Shown here one piece after another: positions 8,164 to 21,000 of a DNA stretch of 46,568 bases. The notes under the pieces were generated by a model that was not told where the DNA came from, did no database searches, and was given only the letters and a program-made list of their open reading frames with translations. Source of the DNA: an uncultured Eubacteriales bacterium (GTDB taxonomy: Bacteria > Bacillota > Clostridia > Lachnospirales > Lachnospiraceae); assembly GCA_900316755.1 (NCBI GenBank), contig ONED01000009.1, forward strand, positions 1-46,568, given 5' to 3'. Position 1 is the first letter of the stretch; every line of letters begins with the position of its first letter. Position numbers and translations under genes: made by a program.

Positions 8164-8655
8164 ATGGGTGACGGTAAAAAATTAAAAGCAATTCTTGATA
8201 AACAAAATAAAAGTGTGCGTTGGTTAGCAAAGGAAACAACCATTAGTCCGACTACTTTGTATTCGATTATTCAAAAAGATACTTCTATTCGTTTTGACTT
8301 TGCTCTTCGTATTGCAAATGCATTAGATGTAGATGTGGCTGAAATATGCTCCGACTCTACTCTTACATCTGAAAAATGGGACAATGATAACAACATTGTT
8401 CTTCCGGAACTTCCATCCGGTATGGATAGCATCCTTGACGGGAACCGCGTAAAACGTTATCTGAAATATACCCTCTATCCTCTAATGGAACTGTTTGGGA
8501 AAAATAACATGCCTAAAGTCGATGAACATTTAACAAATTATTATCAGTTAAATGATGAAGGCAGAAAGGAAGTTGACCAATTTATAAAGGCGCAACTTAT
8601 GTTGAAAAAAGATCCGGCTAGAGCCGAAGAAGTTAAGAAAATCAAAAAATGGTAA
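8164..8655 (+). CDS. XRE-family repressor of the island
   Basis: A 163-residue protein with an N-terminal Cro/C1 HTH (LKAILDKQNKSVRWLAKETTI, then SPTTLYSIIQKDTSIRFDFALRIANALDV) and a C-terminal charged region. The ATG at 8164 is chosen over longer upstream reading because AAAGGAG lies 8 bases before it. It is divergent from the excisionase/integrase genes, and three matching palindromes lie between them. This makes it the likely repressor that keeps the island integrated. No peptidase domain is seen, so induction by self-cleavage is unlikely. Confidence 0.85.
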   Translation: MGDGKKLKAILDKQNKSVRWLAKETTISPTTLYSIIQKDTSIRFDFALRIANALDVDVAEICSDSTLTSEKWDNDNNIVLPELPSGMDSILDGNRVKRYLKYTLYPLMELFGKNNMPKVDEHLTNYYQLNDEGRKEVDQFIKAQLMLKKDPARAEEVKKIKKW

Positions 8656-8670
8656 GAATGGACGAATGTG

Positions 8671-8689
8671 TGGAGCCATTTTGGAGCCA
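8671..8689 (+). repeat. TGGAGCCA direct repeat at the right end of the island
   Basis: Two copies of TGGAGCCA start 11 bp apart (8671-8678 and 8682-8689), one helical turn, between the repressor stop and the tuf terminator. Short direct repeats near an island end often bind the integrase arm domain or lie in the core attachment site. The partner attachment sequence on the left is outside or unrecognised in this window. Confidence 0.4.
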
Positions 8690-8720
8690 CTATCCCTCTT
8701 ACATAGCATATTGAACATAC

Positions 8721-8752
8721 AAAAAGGCTTCCGAGTTAGTCTCGGAAGCCTT
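8721..8752 (-). terminator. Terminator of tuf
   Basis: On the minus strand the hairpin GGCTTCCGAG, loop ACTAA, CTCGGAAGCC is followed by TTTTTG. It lies 25 bases after the tuf stop and marks the end of the housekeeping cluster. The island begins just beyond it. Confidence 0.9.
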
Positions 8753-8776
8753 GTATTTGCTTAGATTCTTATCAAA

Positions 8777-9970
8777 TTATTCGATGATTGTCTTAACAAC
8801 ACCTGAACCTACTGTACGTCCACCTTCACGGATAGCGAAACGTAAACCTACTTCCATAGCTACCGGATGAATCAGTTCACATGTCATTTCAATGTGGTCA
8901 CCAGGCATGCACATTTCTGTTCCTTCCGGAAGTCCGCAGATACCTGTAACGTCAGTTGTTCTGAAATAGAACTGTGGTCTGTAGTTGTTGAAGAACGGAG
9001 TATGACGTCCACCTTCATCTTTTGTCAGAACGTAAACCTGAGCAGTAAATTTGTGATGGCAGGTTACAGAACCCGGCTTACACAGACACTGTCCTCTTTC
9101 AATTTCGTTTCTCTGAACACCACGAAGCAATGCACCGATGTTATCACCAGCCTGAGCTTCGTCAAGAAGTTTACGGAACATCTCGATACCGGTTACAACT
9201 ACCTTACGGTTTTCTTCTTTGATACCAACGATTTCAACTTCGTCAGATACATGAAGAGTACCACGTTCTACTCTACCGGTAGCAACAGTACCACGTCCTG
9301 TGATAGAGAATACGTCCTCTACAGGCATAAGGAATGGCTTATCCGTATCACGTTCCGGATCCGGAATGTAGCTGTCTACAGCATCCATAAGTTCCATAAT
9401 CTTGTCTCCCCATTCTCCTGACGGATCTTCAAGAGCTTTCAGAGCGGAACCACGGATAATCGGAGTGTCATCTCCCGGGAACTCATATTCGTCTAACAGT
9501 TCACGGATTTCCATCTCAACTAATTCTAACAATTCTTCATCGTCTACCATATCACATTTGTTCATGAATACAACGATGTAAGGTACACCTACCTGACGAG
9601 AAAGCAGAATATGCTCTCTTGTCTGAGCCATAACACCATCTGTTGCAGCTACAACAAGGATAGCGCCGTCCATCTGAGCAGCACCGGTGATCATGTTCTT
9701 AACGTAGTCAGCATGACCCGGGCAGTCAACGTGTGCATAGTGACGTTTCTCTGTCTCGTACTCAACGTGTGCTGTAGAGATTGTGATACCACGTTCTCTT
9801 TCTTCCGGAGCTTTATCGATGTTTTCGAAATCTACTGCCGCGTTACCTGCAACTCTTTCTGCAAGTGTCTTTGTGATAGCAGCTGTCAAAGTTGTTTTAC
9901 CATGGTCAACGTGTCCGATGGTACCAATGTTAGCATGTGGTTTTGTTCTTTCAAATTTAGCTTTAGCCAT
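8777..9970 (-). CDS. tuf: Elongation factor Tu
   Basis: EF-Tu, 397 residues, full length. It delivers aminoacyl-tRNA to the ribosome in a GTP-dependent way. The G domain shows GHVDHGKT at 19-26 (G1), the RGIT switch I threonine, DCPGHADY (G3) and NKCD (G4), followed by SAL (G5). Domains 2 and 3 follow with [14 protein letters not shown] and the C-terminal [23 protein letters not shown]. The ATG is preceded by AAGGAGG. It is separated from fusA by 123 bases that carry its own promoter, so it can be made in excess over the str operon. Confidence 0.98.
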   Translation of the reverse strand: MAKAKFERTKPHANIGTIGHVDHGKTTLTAAITKTLAERVAGNAAVDFENIDKAPEERERGITISTAHVEYETEKRHYAHVDCPGHADYVKNMITGAAQMDGAILVVAATDGVMAQTREHILLSRQVGVPYIVVFMNKCDMVDDEELLELVEMEIRELLDEYEFPGDDTPIIRGSALKALEDPSGEWGDKIMELMDAVDSYIPDPERDTDKPFLMPVEDVFSITGRGTVATGRVERGTLHVSDEVEIVGIKEENRKVVVTGIEMFRKLLDEAQAGDNIGALLRGVQRNEIERGQCLCKPGSVTCHHKFTAQVYVLTKDEGGRHTPFFNNYRPQFYFRTTDVTGICGLPEGTEMCMPGDHIEMTCELIHPVAMEVGLRFAIREGGRTVGSGVVKTIIE

Positions 9971-10043
9971 TTTGAATAATCCTCCTTAATTTAGAGCCCT
10001 TTTTCAGGGCATTGATTCATTTTTGTTTACTCGGTTATTTTTG

Positions 10044-10072
10044 ATTATATTTCAAATCATTCATTTTTTCAA
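10044..10072 (-). promoter_or_regulatory. tuf promoter
   Basis: Minus-strand TTGAAA, 17-base spacer, TATAAT. It lies in the fusA-tuf gap about 75 bases before the tuf ATG. The leader between them holds a small GCCCTGAAAAAGGGC hairpin. Confidence 0.75.
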
Positions 10073-10093
10073 GTGTTTTATGCTTTTTCTGCA

Positions 10094-12208
10094 TTATTTC
10101 TTTGCAGATAATACTTTTTCCTGAACATTCTTCGGAACAGGTTCGTATTTTTCGAAGAACATGGAGTAATTTCCACGTCCCTGTGTTCTGGAACGTAAGT
10201 CAGTTGAGTATCCGAACATTTCTGACAACGGAACATAACCTCTGACAATCTTACCGCCGCCTAAGTCATCCATACCTTCAATACGTCCACGGCGGGAGTT
10301 AATATCACCGATTACATCCCCCATGTATTCTTCCGGCATGGTTACTTCGACCTTCATGATTGGTTCCAAAAGAACCGGTGCGGCTTTAGACATTGCATCC
10401 TTGAATGCAAGGGAACCTGCAATGTGGAATGCCATTTCACTTGAGTCGACTTCATGGTAAGATCCGTCGTACACTGTAGCTTTGATACCCACTACCGGGA
10501 ATCCGCCCAGAATACCGGACTTCATAGCTTCTTCAATACCTTCTCCAACTGCCGGGATGTATTCCTTTGGAATCGCACCGCCGACTACTTCGGATTCGAA
10601 GAAGAAGGTCTGCTCACCATTGACATCTGTTGGCTCAAAACGAACCTTACAATGTCCATACTGTCCACGTCCACCTGACTGTTTCGCATACTTGCTGTCA
10701 ACGTCAACGGCTTTTGTGAAGGATTCTTTGTAAGCAACCTGAGGAGCACCTACGTTTGCTTCTACCTTGAATTCACGCAGCAATCTGTCTACGATAATTT
10801 CAAGATGGAGCTCACCCATACCTGCGATAATGGTCTGTCCTGTTTCCGGATCCGTGTGTGCACGGAATGTCGGGTCTTCTTCTGCAAGTTTTGCAAGAGA
10901 CTCTCCAAGTTTACCCTGAGAAGCCTTGGTCTTCGGCTCAATTGCAAGCTCGATAACCGGTTCTGGGAATTCCATGGACTCCAGGATAACCGGATGCTGT
11001 TCATCACAAATGGTATCACCGGTTGTGGTAAACTTAAATCCGATTGCTGCAGCGATATCTCCTGAGTATACTTTTGAAAGCTCTTCTCTCTTGTTTGCGT
11101 GCATCTGAAGGATACGTCCAACACGTTCCTTTTTCCCTTTTGTAGCATTTAATACATAAGAACCGGAGTTCATTGTACCTGAATAAACACGGAAGTAAGC
11201 CAGTTTTCCTACAAACGGGTCAGCCATAATCTTAAATGCCAATGCAGCAAATGGCTCTTCGTCTGAAGAATGTCTTTCTACTTCATTTCCATCTTCATCC
11301 ACACCTTTAATAGACGGGATGTCTGTCGGTGCCGGCATATATTCCAACACTGCGTCCAATAACTTCTGTACCCCTTTATTTCTGTAAGCGGAACCACAGC
11401 ATACCGGAACTGCTTTACATTCACATGTTGCTTTTCTCAGTACTGCTTTCAGTTCTTCTACGGAAGGTTCTTCCCCTTCCAGATACATCAGCATTAAATC
11501 GTCATCCAATTCGCAGATTTTCTCTACCAATTCTGTACGATACAGTTCTGCATCCTCCTTCATATCCTCCGGAACAGAGGTAACGGTAATGTCATCACCC
11601 TTTTCGTCATTGTAGATGTAAGCCTGCATTTCCATCAGGTCAATCACCCCGGCGAAATCATCTTCTTTTCCGATTGGTAACTGAAGGCAGATTGCATTCT
11701 TTCCTAATCTTGTTTTAATTTGTTCAACTGCTCCGTAGAAGTTGGCACCTAAAATGTCCATCTTATTGATGAAAGCCATTCTCGGTACATTATACGTATC
11801 CGCCTGACGCCATACGTTTTCTGACTGTGGTTCTACCCCACCTTTTGCACAGAATACACCTACTGCGCCGTCAAGCACACGGAGTGAACGTTCTACTTCT
11901 ACTGTAAAGTCAACGTGTCCCGGAGTATCAATAATATTGATACGGTGTTCGAGAGCACCCGGTTTCTTCTTTGCATTCTCTTCCAGAGTCCAGTGACATG
12001 TCGTAGCAGCCGAAGTAATTGTAATACCTCTTTCCTGTTCCTGCTCCATCCAGTCCATGGTAGCATTTCCTTCGTGGGTATTACCGATCTTATGGTTAAC
12101 ACCGGTATAGTATAAGATACGCTCTGTCAGCGTCGTCTTACCTGCATCGATATGAGCCATAATACCAATGTTTCTAGTTCTCTCTAATGGATATTCTCTT
12201 CCAGCCAA
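10094..12208 (-). CDS. fusA: Elongation factor G, TTG start
   Basis: EF-G, 704 residues, translocates tRNA-mRNA on the ribosome. Motifs: AHIDAGKT at 18-25, [11 protein letters not shown] (switch I), DTPGHVDF and NKMD. Domain II, domain III ([27 protein letters not shown]), domain IV ([14 protein letters not shown]) and domain V follow to a complete C-terminus. The start codon is TTG, preceded by GGAGGAAGAGATC, and no better in-frame ATG exists near it. It follows rpsG in the str operon. Nothing suggests a tetracycline-protection paralogue; this is the housekeeping copy. Confidence 0.97.
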   Translation of the reverse strand: MAGREYPLERTRNIGIMAHIDAGKTTLTERILYYTGVNHKIGNTHEGNATMDWMEQEQERGITITSAATTCHWTLEENAKKKPGALEHRINIIDTPGHVDFTVEVERSLRVLDGAVGVFCAKGGVEPQSENVWRQADTYNVPRMAFINKMDILGANFYGAVEQIKTRLGKNAICLQLPIGKEDDFAGVIDLMEMQAYIYNDEKGDDITVTSVPEDMKEDAELYRTELVEKICELDDDLMLMYLEGEEPSVEELKAVLRKATCECKAVPVCCGSAYRNKGVQKLLDAVLEYMPAPTDIPSIKGVDEDGNEVERHSSDEEPFAALAFKIMADPFVGKLAYFRVYSGTMNSGSYVLNATKGKKERVGRILQMHANKREELSKVYSGDIAAAIGFKFTTTGDTICDEQHPVILESMEFPEPVIELAIEPKTKASQGKLGESLAKLAEEDPTFRAHTDPETGQTIIAGMGELHLEIIVDRLLREFKVEANVGAPQVAYKESFTKAVDVDSKYAKQSGGRGQYGHCKVRFEPTDVNGEQTFFFESEVVGGAIPKEYIPAVGEGIEEAMKSGILGGFPVVGIKATVYDGSYHEVDSSEMAFHIAGSLAFKDAMSKAAPVLLEPIMKVEVTMPEEYMGDVIGDINSRRGRIEGMDDLGGGKIVRGYVPLSEMFGYSTDLRSRTQGRGNYSMFFEKYEPVPKNVQEKVLSAKK

Positions 12209-12253
12209 GATCTCTTCCTCCTATTATTTTGCATCCGTTTCGGCAAGCCGAAA

Positions 12254-12814
<561 letters not shown>

Positions 12815-12868
12815 CTATCGATATAACCCGCAACCCGCAGAAATCATATTTCTGTTTGTGATTCGATC

Positions 12869-13291
12869 TTACTTTTTAGCGTCTTTTGGTCTCTTAGCAC
12901 CGTATTTTGAACGTGCTTGTCTTCTCTTAGCAACACCTGCTGTATCAAGTGTACCACGAACGATGTGGTATCTTGTACCAGGTAAGTCCTTTACCCTGCC
13001 GCCACGGATCAGAACAACGCTATGCTCCTGAAGGTTGTGACCTTCACCCGGGATATAGCTCGTTACTTCGATACCGTTTGAAAGACGAACTCTGGCAATC
13101 TTTCTAAGAGCTGAGTTAGGTTTCTTAGGGGTAGCTGTCTTAACTGCTGTACAAACACCTCTTTTTTGTGGTGCAGAAACATCAGTCGCTCTCTTTCTCA
13201 AAGAGTTGTAGCCTTTTTGAAGAGCCGGAGCGGTTGATTTCTTTACGGAAGTCTGACGTCCCTTTCTTACTAACTGGTTAAATGTTGGCAT
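12869..13291 (-). CDS. rpsL: Ribosomal protein S12
   Basis: S12, 140 residues, a decoding-centre protein. The conserved [11 protein letters not shown] loop and the [24 protein letters not shown] segment are intact. The lysines of these two loops, where streptomycin resistance changes occur, are the wild-type residues, so no resistance is predicted from rpsL. First gene of the rpsL-rpsG-fusA unit, preceded by AGGAGGTG and a promoter at 13390-13418. Confidence 0.97.
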   Translation of the reverse strand: MPTFNQLVRKGRQTSVKKSTAPALQKGYNSLRKRATDVSAPQKRGVCTAVKTATPKKPNSALRKIARVRLSNGIEVTSYIPGEGHNLQEHSVVLIRGGRVKDLPGTRYHIVRGTLDTAGVAKRRQARSKYGAKRPKDAKK

Positions 13292-13389
13292 TCTTTTTCA
13301 CCTCCTATGATTTCTTTTTGGTTGCTGTTAAAACTTTTTCAAGTTTTTTTGCGCACAAAAACAATATGCGTTTCCATGCACGCCTAGAT

Positions 13390-13418
13390 ATTCTATTATG
13401 TTTTCCGGCAAAAGTCAA
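13390..13418 (-). promoter_or_regulatory. str operon promoter (rpsL-rpsG-fusA)
   Basis: Minus-strand TTGACT, 17-base spacer, TAGAAT. It starts right after the stop of the upstream AEC gene and about 100 bases before rpsL. It supports the str genes as a unit separate from rpoBC. Confidence 0.75.
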
Positions 13419-13425
13419 GGCTTTT

Positions 13426-14331
13426 TTACAAAAAAGCGCACCAAACCGGCAAAGTAATGAGTGACAGAAGGGTTGACAGGAAAATCAGCCCTGTCGCATA
13501 CTCTTCATCTCCACCATATTTTGCGGAGAGAAGTGCTGTCGTAATCGGTGCAGGCATGCCCGCCATAATCACCGTAATCCCTCTCAGCATGGAGTCAATG
13601 GGAAGGAATGCCGTAATTGCAAAGACGACAGCCGGAATCAAGGCAAGTCTCACGAAAGTGTAAAACACCATCGTTTTGTCAATCAATCCCTTCGGATGTA
13701 CTTCCGCAAGCATCATTCCCACCAGCATCATGCTAAGCGGCGTATTGCAGTTACTGATTCCGGTAATTGTGTTTTCCACAAACGTCGGGAACTGAATCCC
13801 GCTTATCATAATGATTACTCCACCGTAAATCGCCACAATGCACGGATGGGTCAGTATTTTTTTCAGAAGATGGTCTTTGCCGTCTTTCATAAAGACAGAA
13901 ACTCCGATGCTCCACATCACAATTCGAACCGGCAGCATAAAAAGCGCCGCATACAAAAGTCCGTCGGTGCCATAAATCCCCTCTACCACCGGATTCCCAA
14001 GAAATCCGCTGTTTGATACAATCGTTCCGTATTTTAAAGGTTTTTGACGTTTTTTATCCGCCTTCTTATATAATACAGCAGAAAACAGAACACTTATTGC
14101 ATTATATCCTGCTGACAGAAGCAGGATGATTCCACAGGAAACAAAGAGATTCCAGTCCCATTCCCGCAAAAAAGAATGCAAGACATTAAATGGAAGTGTC
14201 AGATAGATACACAAATCAATCATGTTCTTTCTTCCTTCTGTATTGACAATCCCTATCTTCCGAATCAAAAACCCGATAGCAACCAGCAAAAACATCATGA
14301 GCTGCATGTTCAGCATATTATTTACAACCAT
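13426..14331 (-). CDS. AEC-family (auxin efflux carrier-like) transporter
   Basis: A 301-residue membrane protein with about ten hydrophobic segments spread over its length, starting MLNMQLMMFLLVAIGFLIRK. The pattern, including NSGFLGNPVVEGIYG and the C-terminal MAGMPAPITTALLSAKYGG, fits the AEC/PIN-like permease family, which exports organic anions such as malate; the substrate here is unknown. It is placed between rpoC and rpsL, a position normally held by nothing or by an L7Ae-type protein. A terminator precedes it and the rpsL promoter follows, so it looks like an inserted separate gene. Its ribosome site is weak (GGGTGTGGAAGA). Confidence 0.88.
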   Translation of the reverse strand: MVVNNMLNMQLMMFLLVAIGFLIRKIGIVNTEGRKNMIDLCIYLTLPFNVLHSFLREWDWNLFVSCGIILLLSAGYNAISVLFSAVLYKKADKKRQKPLKYGTIVSNSGFLGNPVVEGIYGTDGLLYAALFMLPVRIVMWSIGVSVFMKDGKDHLLKKILTHPCIVAIYGGVIIMISGIQFPTFVENTITGISNCNTPLSMMLVGMMLAEVHPKGLIDKTMVFYTFVRLALIPAVVFAITAFLPIDSMLRGITVIMAGMPAPITTALLSAKYGGDEEYATGLIFLSTLLSLITLPVWCAFL

Positions 14332-14350
14332 TCTTCCACACCCTTAAAAT

Positions 14351-14385
14351 CGAAACCCCCGGAGCCTTTTTCCGGTTCCGAGGAT
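14351..14385 (-). terminator. Terminator after rpoC
   Basis: Minus-strand hairpin CCTCGGAACC, AAAAA-type loop, GGCTCCGGGG, then GTTTCGATTTT. The stem has one mismatch and one wobble, and the tail is only moderately T-rich. It closes the rpoBC unit before the AEC gene. Confidence 0.7.
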
Positions 14386-14398
14386 TTCTCTCTTTCTC

Positions 14399-17300
14399 TT
14401 ATTCTTCCGTTACGGTTTCTGTCTCGTTTACTTCGTCCAAAACAGCCTCTTCTGATGCTGATTCATCAATAATAAGCGGCTCCTCCGGCTTCTTATCTGT
14501 GTTGAGCTTTACCTCACGGTACTCTCTCATACCGGTACCTACCGGAATCAATTTACCAATGATTACATTCTCTTTCAGACCGATAAGCGGGTCAACCTTA
14601 CCCTTAATTGCTGCTTCCGTAAGAACCTTCGTGGTCTCCTGGAAGGAAGCTGCTGAAAGGAAAGAATTTGTAGCAAGGGAAGCTTTTGTGATACCCAGCA
14701 TAACCGGTTCTCCGACTGCAGGTTCTTTTCCCTCTGCAACCAGCTTCTCATTAGTCTCTTCAAAATCAAGTGCATCTACCATCGTTCCCGGAAGGAATTC
14801 GGAATCTCCGTTTTCCTCTACCCGAACCTTCTTTAACATCTGGCGAACGATTACCTCAATGTGTTTATCATTGATTTCTACACCCTGAAGGCGGTATACG
14901 CGCTGTACTTCCTGAATCATGTAATCCTGTACGGCACGCAACCCCTTAATTTTCAAAATATCATGTGGGTTGACACTACCTTCGGTCAGTTCGTCACCGG
15001 CCTCCAGAGTTGCACCGTCCTGAATCTTAATTCTGGAACCATACGGAATCAGGTATGCCTTTGATTCTCCGGTTTCTTCATTCGAAACGATAATCTCACG
15101 TTTCTTCTTGGTATCGTTAATCGTAGCAACTCCGCCGAACTCTGTGATAATCGCAAGTCCCTTTGGCTTTCTTGCTTCGAAAAGTTCCTCGACACGGGGA
15201 AGACCCTGTGTGATATCTCCGCCGGCAACACCACCGGTATGGAAGGTTCTCATGGTAAGCTGTGTACCCGGTTCTCCGATAGACTGGGCTGCAATAATAC
15301 CAACTGCTTCTCCAACCTGTACCGACTCTCCGGTCGCCATGTTTGCACCGTAACATTTTGCGCAGACACCAATGTGTGACTTACAGGTGAGAATGGTACG
15401 AATCTTCACTGCTTTCAGCGGATTTCCATCCTTATCCACACCATATTTCATAATGCGCTCCGCACGTTTCGGTGTTACCATATGATTTGCCTTCACAAGC
15501 ACGTTTCCATCTTTATCACAAATGCTTTCGCATACATAACGTCCGGTAATACGCTCCTGTAAGCTTTCAATTTCTTCATTTCCATCCATGAAAGCTTTTA
15601 CATACATACCCGGAATCTCCGCGCCTTTTTCCACGCAGTCCACTTTGCGGATACTAAGCTCCTGAGAAACGTCTACCAGACGTCTTGTCAGGTAACCGGA
15701 GTCCGCCGTACGGAGTGCGGTATCGGAAAGACCCTTACGGGCACCATGTGCAGACATGAAGTATTCCAATACGTCAAGTCCTTCACGGAAGTTTGATTTA
15801 ATCGGAAGCTCGATGGTACGTCCGGTCGTATCTGCCATAAGTCCACGCATACCTGCAAGCTGCTTAATCTGTTTATCAGAACCACGGGCACCGGAGTCCG
15901 CCATCATGAAGATGTTATTGTACTTATCCAGTCCTTCAAGCAGTGCCTTTGTAAGCGCATCATCGGTATTCTTCCATGTCTCTACAACTTCTTTATAACG
16001 TTCTTCCTCAGTAATCAGACCACGTTTGAAGTTCTTCGTGATACGGTCTACCGTATCCTGTGCTTCCTGAATCATCTGCGGCTTCTGCGGCGGCACGGTC
16101 ATCTCCGAAATGGATACGGTCATGGCAGCTCTTGTGGAATATTTGTATCCCATCGCCTTGATTTTATCCAGTACCTCTGCCGTCACGGTTGCTCCGTGCG
16201 TATTGATTACTCTCTGAAGAATCTGTTTATTCTGTTTTTTGCCTACCAGGAAGTCGACCTCTAAGAGTAATTCATTTCCCGGAATGCTTCTGTCCACAAA
16301 TCCCAAATCCTGTGGAATGATTTCATTAAATAAGAAACGTCCTAATGTGGATTCGACTGTTCCGGACTTCACCTCCCCGTCGGCCATCGTTTTCGTTACA
16401 CGCACCTTAATGCGGGAATGCAGGGTTACTGCCCCATTCTCGTATGCAAGAATGGCTTCATTCAGATTCTTGAATGCCTTGCCCTCTCCCTTTACACCCG
16501 GTCTTTCCTGTGTCAAATAGTAGATACCAAGTACCATATCCTGAGAAGGAACGGCTACCGGACCACCATCGGACGGTTTCAACAGGTTGTTCGGTGACAG
16601 AAGGAGGAACCGGCACTCTGCCTGCGCTTCCACAGAAAGTGGCAGATGGACAGCCATCTGGTCACCGTCGAAGTCGGCGTTGAATGCGGTACAAACAAGC
16701 GGATGAAGCTTAATCGCTTTTCCTTCTACCAGAATCGGCTCAAAAGCTTGAATTCCAAGTCTGTGAAGCGTGGGGGCACGGTTTAACATTACCGGATGCT
16801 CTTTGATGACCTCTTCCAGCACATCCCATACTTCCGGCTGAAGTCTCTCTACCATCTTCTTTGCATTTTTAATATTGTGAGCAGTTCCATTTGCTACCAA
16901 TTCTTTCATTACGAACGGTTTAAACAGCTCGATTGCCATCTCTTTCGGAAGACCACACTGATAAATCTTCAGCTCCGGTCCTACCACGATTACGGAACGT
17001 CCGGAATAGTCTACACGTTTTCCGAGCAGGTTCTGACGGAAACGTCCTGATTTTCCCTTTAACATATCAGAAAGGGATTTCAGTGCTCTGTTACCCGGGC
17101 CCGTTACCGGACGACCACGGCGACCATTGTCGATGAGAGCATCTACTGCTTCCTGAAGCATTCTCTTTTCATTCCGCACGATAATGTCCGGTGCTTCCAA
17201 CTCCAGCAATCTTCTCAAACGGTTATTTCTGTTGATAATTCTCCTGTACAAATCATTCAGGTCAGAGGTGGCAAAACGCCCCCCATCCAACTGTACCATC

Positions 17301-18043
17301 GGTCGCAAATCCGGTGGAATGACAGGAATCACGTTCATAATCATCCATTCCGGTTTGTTTCCGGAACCGCGGAACGCTTCCACTACCTCCAGACGCTTTA
17401 CGATTCTTGCACGTTTTTGTCCGGAAGCACCTTTTAATCCCGCCTGCAATTCTTCATATTCTTTATCCAGGTCAATTGCCTTTAAAAGTTCCTGAATTGC
17501 TTCAGCACCCATTCCCACGCGGAACGCACTTCCCCATGTTTCTCTTGCTTCCTGATATTCCTGTTCAGACAATACCTGCTTGTTCTGCAGGTTTGTGTCT
17601 CCCTTATCCAGTACAATATAAGATGCAAAATACAACACCTTCTCAAGTGTTCTCGGTGATAAATCCAGAATCAGCCCCATACGGCTCGGGATCCCCTTGA
17701 AATACCAAATATGGGAAACCGGAGCGGCTAACTCAATGTGACCCATACGCTCACGTCTTACACTTGCTTTTGTAACTTCTACACCGCATCGGTCGCAGAC
17801 CACACCTTTGTAACGGATTTTCTTATACTTTCCACAATGACATTCCCAGTCCTTGCTTGGTCCGAAAATCTTCTCGCAGAACAGTCCGTCCCTCTCCGGC
17901 TTTAAAGTTCTATAGTTGATGGTCTCCGGTTTTGTCACTTCACCTCGCGACCATTCTAAAATCTTTTCAGGTGACGCCAGGCCAATCTTAATCGCATCAA
18001 ATGTAATTGGCTCGTATGCTGTTTCATTATTTCCTGCTGGCAT
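14399..18043 (-). CDS. rpoC: RNA polymerase beta' subunit
   Basis: Full-length 1214-residue beta' subunit. The N-terminal zinc site CHCGKY...CDRCGVEV, the catalytic loop [16 protein letters not shown] that holds the active-site magnesium, the bridge-helix/trigger-loop region ([32 protein letters not shown] is the family hallmark around this part) and a second zinc cluster ([13 protein letters not shown]) are all present. The acidic C-terminal tail is normal. It starts 13 bases after the rpoB stop with AGGAGG. The large insertion found in proteobacterial beta' is absent, as expected for Firmicutes. Confidence 0.98.
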   Translation of the reverse strand: MPAGNNETAYEPITFDAIKIGLASPEKILEWSRGEVTKPETINYRTLKPERDGLFCEKIFGPSKDWECHCGKYKKIRYKGVVCDRCGVEVTKASVRRERMGHIELAAPVSHIWYFKGIPSRMGLILDLSPRTLEKVLYFASYIVLDKGDTNLQNKQVLSEQEYQEARETWGSAFRVGMGAEAIQELLKAIDLDKEYEELQAGLKGASGQKRARIVKRLEVVEAFRGSGNKPEWMIMNVIPVIPPDLRPMVQLDGGRFATSDLNDLYRRIINRNNRLRRLLELEAPDIIVRNEKRMLQEAVDALIDNGRRGRPVTGPGNRALKSLSDMLKGKSGRFRQNLLGKRVDYSGRSVIVVGPELKIYQCGLPKEMAIELFKPFVMKELVANGTAHNIKNAKKMVERLQPEVWDVLEEVIKEHPVMLNRAPTLHRLGIQAFEPILVEGKAIKLHPLVCTAFNADFDGDQMAVHLPLSVEAQAECRFLLLSPNNLLKPSDGGPVAVPSQDMVLGIYYLTQERPGVKGEGKAFKNLNEAILAYENGAVTLHSRIKVRVTKTMADGEVKSGTVESTLGRFLFNEIIPQDLGFVDRSIPGNELLLEVDFLVGKKQNKQILQRVINTHGATVTAEVLDKIKAMGYKYSTRAAMTVSISEMTVPPQKPQMIQEAQDTVDRITKNFKRGLITEEERYKEVVETWKNTDDALTKALLEGLDKYNNIFMMADSGARGSDKQIKQLAGMRGLMADTTGRTIELPIKSNFREGLDVLEYFMSAHGARKGLSDTALRTADSGYLTRRLVDVSQELSIRKVDCVEKGAEIPGMYVKAFMDGNEEIESLQERITGRYVCESICDKDGNVLVKANHMVTPKRAERIMKYGVDKDGNPLKAVKIRTILTCKSHIGVCAKCYGANMATGESVQVGEAVGIIAAQSIGEPGTQLTMRTFHTGGVAGGDITQGLPRVEELFEARKPKGLAIITEFGGVATINDTKKKREIIVSNEETGESKAYLIPYGSRIKIQDGATLEAGDELTEGSVNPHDILKIKGLRAVQDYMIQEVQRVYRLQGVEINDKHIEVIVRQMLKKVRVEENGDSEFLPGTMVDALDFEETNEKLVAEGKEPAVGEPVMLGITKASLATNSFLSAASFQETTKVLTEAAIKGKVDPLIGLKENVIIGKLIPVGTGMREYREVKLNTDKKPEEPLIIDESASEEAVLDEVNETETVTEE

Positions 18044-18056
18044 TCCGTCAATCCTC

Positions 18057-21000
18057 CTATTCTTCGTCTAACATACCGTCAAAATCAATCTCTTCCGGTT
18101 CTGCAAATTCCTCTTCGTCAATGTCAATCAATTCCTCGCCCTCAAATTCCTGCTGGCTGAAACCATGTGCACCATAAGATTCATTCGCCTCGTATCTTCT
18201 GTCTCCTTCAATGATAGAGTGCAAATCCGTCTCACCATAATCTACGGTTTCCGTGATTTCCACTTCCTGGCTTTCCCCATTTTCATCATTCTTGAGTACC
18301 TTGACATCCAGGCCAAGTGACTGCAATTCTTTTAGGAGAACCTTGAATGACTCCGGAATACCGGCTTCCGGAATGTTATCGCCTTTAATAATCGCCTCAT
18401 AGGTCTTCACACGTCCTACCACATCATCGGATTTCACTGTCAGAATCTCCTGAAGCGTATATGCCGCACCATAAGCCTCCAGTGCCCAAACTTCCATTTC
18501 TCCGAATCTCTGTCCACCGAACTGCGCCTTACCACCTAACGGCTGCTGTGTAACCAGCGAGTAAGGACCAGTAGAACGGGCATGAATCTTGTCATCTACC
18601 AGATGGTGGAGTTTCAGATAATGCATGTGTCCGATGGTTACCGGGCTGTCAAAATATTCTCCGGTTCTTCCATCCCTAAGGCGTACTTTTCCGTCGCGTG
18701 ACAAAGGTACACCTTTCCACAATTCTCTATGGTCTCTGTTATCAGACAAATACTGCAGTACTTCCGGAAGTAATTCCTCACCATGCTTTGCCTCAAACTC
18801 TTCCCATTCCAGATTGACATAGTCGTTTGCCAAATCCAGTGTATCCATAATATCGATTTCGTTTGCACCATCAAATACCGGTGTTGCAATGTTGAATCCC
18901 AACGCTTTGGCAGCAAGACTCAAATGGATTTCCAGAACCTGTCCGATATTCATTCGGGACGGCACACCCAGCGGGTTAAGCACGATATCCAGCGGACGCC
19001 CGTTCGGAAGGAATGGCATATCCTCAACCGGAAGCACACGGGAAACAACACCCTTGTTTCCGTGACGACCCGCCATCTTATCTCCTACAGAAATCTTTCT
19101 CTTCTGTGCAATGTAAATACGAACAGATTCACTTACACCCGGAGACAACTCATCCCCGTTTTCTCTGGTAAATACTTTCGCATCTACAACAATACCATAT
19201 TCTCCATGAGGTACTTTCAAAGAAGTATCTCTGACTTCTCTTGCCTTCTCACCAAAGATTGCGCGAAGCAGTCTCTCCTCTGCCGTCAGTTCGGTCTCCC
19301 CTTTCGGTGTCACCTTGCCGACTAAGATATCTCCCGCACGAACCTCTGCACCAATACGGATAATTCCCCGATCATCCAAATCTTTCAGGGCATCGTCACC
19401 TACACCCGGAATATCACGGGTAATCTCTTCCGGTCCAAGTTTGGTGTCACGTGCTTCTACTTCATATTCTTCAATATGGATAGAGGTATACACATCATCC
19501 TGCACCAGTCTTTCACTTAAAAGTACAGCATCCTCATAGTTGTAACCTTCCCAGGTCATGAAACCGATGAGTGGATTTTTCCCGAGAGCCATCTCTCCGT
19601 TGGAAGTAGAAGGTCCGTCAGCAATTACCTGCCCTTTTTCTACCCTGTCCCCTTTAAATACAATCGGTCTCTGGTTGTAGCAGTTACTCTGGTTGCTGCG
19701 CAGGAATTTCGTGAGTTTGTAAACTTTCTTCGTTCCGTCGTCATGCTTAATCGTAATCTCTTTGGAAGTAGAACGTTCAACGATACCACCTTCTTCTGCG
19801 ACTACACATACGCCGGAGTCCACCGCCGTCTTTTCCTCGATTCCCGTACCTACAACCGGAGCTTCCGTAATCATAAGCGGAACTGCCTGACGTTGCATGT
19901 TAGAACCCATCAGCGCACGGGTGGGGTCATCATTCTCCAAGAACGGAATCAATGCTGTCGCTACAGAAAATACCATCTTCGGCGATACATCCATGTAGTC
20001 GAATACTGTTCTTTCATATTCCTGCGTTTCTTCCCGGTAACGACCGGATACATTTTTATGAACAAAATGTCCCTCTGCATCCAAAGGTTCATTTGCCTGT
20101 GCCACGTGATAATTATCTTCCTCATCCGCCGTCATGTAGACAACCTCATCCGTTACCACCGGATTCTTCGGGTCTGATTTATCAATCTTCCGGTACGGAG
20201 CCTCAACAAAACCGTACTGATTGATTCTCGCATAGGAAGCAAGCGAGTTAATCAATCCAATGTTCGGACCTTCAGGCGTCTCAATCGGACACATTCTTCC
20301 ATAGTGAGAATAGTGAACGTCACGCACTTCGAATCCGGCACGGTCTCTGGAAAGACCTCCCGGTCCAAGAGCAGACAGACGTCTCTTATGGGTCAGCTCA
20401 CCAAGAGGGTTGTTCTGATCCATAAACTGCGACAACTGGGAAGAACCGAAAAATTCTTTCACCGCTGCCGTAACCGGTTTAATATTGATTAGTGACTGCG
20501 GAGAGATTCCTTCCAGATCCTGTGTGGTCATTCTCTCACGTACTACTCTTTCCAGTCTTGACAGGCCGATTCTGTACTGGTTCTGTAAAAGCTCACCCAC
20601 AGCACGGATACGTCTGTTCCCCAAATGGTCAATATCGTCATCTGTTCCCATACCATACTCCAGATGAATGTTATAGTTAATGGATGCTATAATATCTTCT
20701 TTCGTGATATGCTTTGGAATTAATTCACTTATATTTTTACGGATTTCTTCTTTTAGTTCATCAATGTCCCCTGCTGTTTTTTCCAATAATTCCGCAAGAA
20801 CCGGGTAATAAACGGACTCTGTAACCCCTACTTCTGCCGGATCAATATCCACAACAGCATCTAATTTTACCATCATATTGGAAAGAACCTTTACATTGCG
20901 ATCCTGTCCTTCCACATCAATCCACACAAACGGAACTGCAGCATTCTGGATGGTATCCGCCATTTCTTTCGTGACTTTCTCGCCTTTTTGAGCAATCACT

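Noticed and set aside
10094..12208. fusA as a possible tetracycline-protection or fusidic-acid resistance gene
   Set aside because: Position in the str operon and sequence over all five domains show the housekeeping EF-G.
18783..20224. Several plus-strand ORFs across rpoB
   Set aside because: Antisense to a complete, conserved rpoB reading frame with no ribosome sites of their own.
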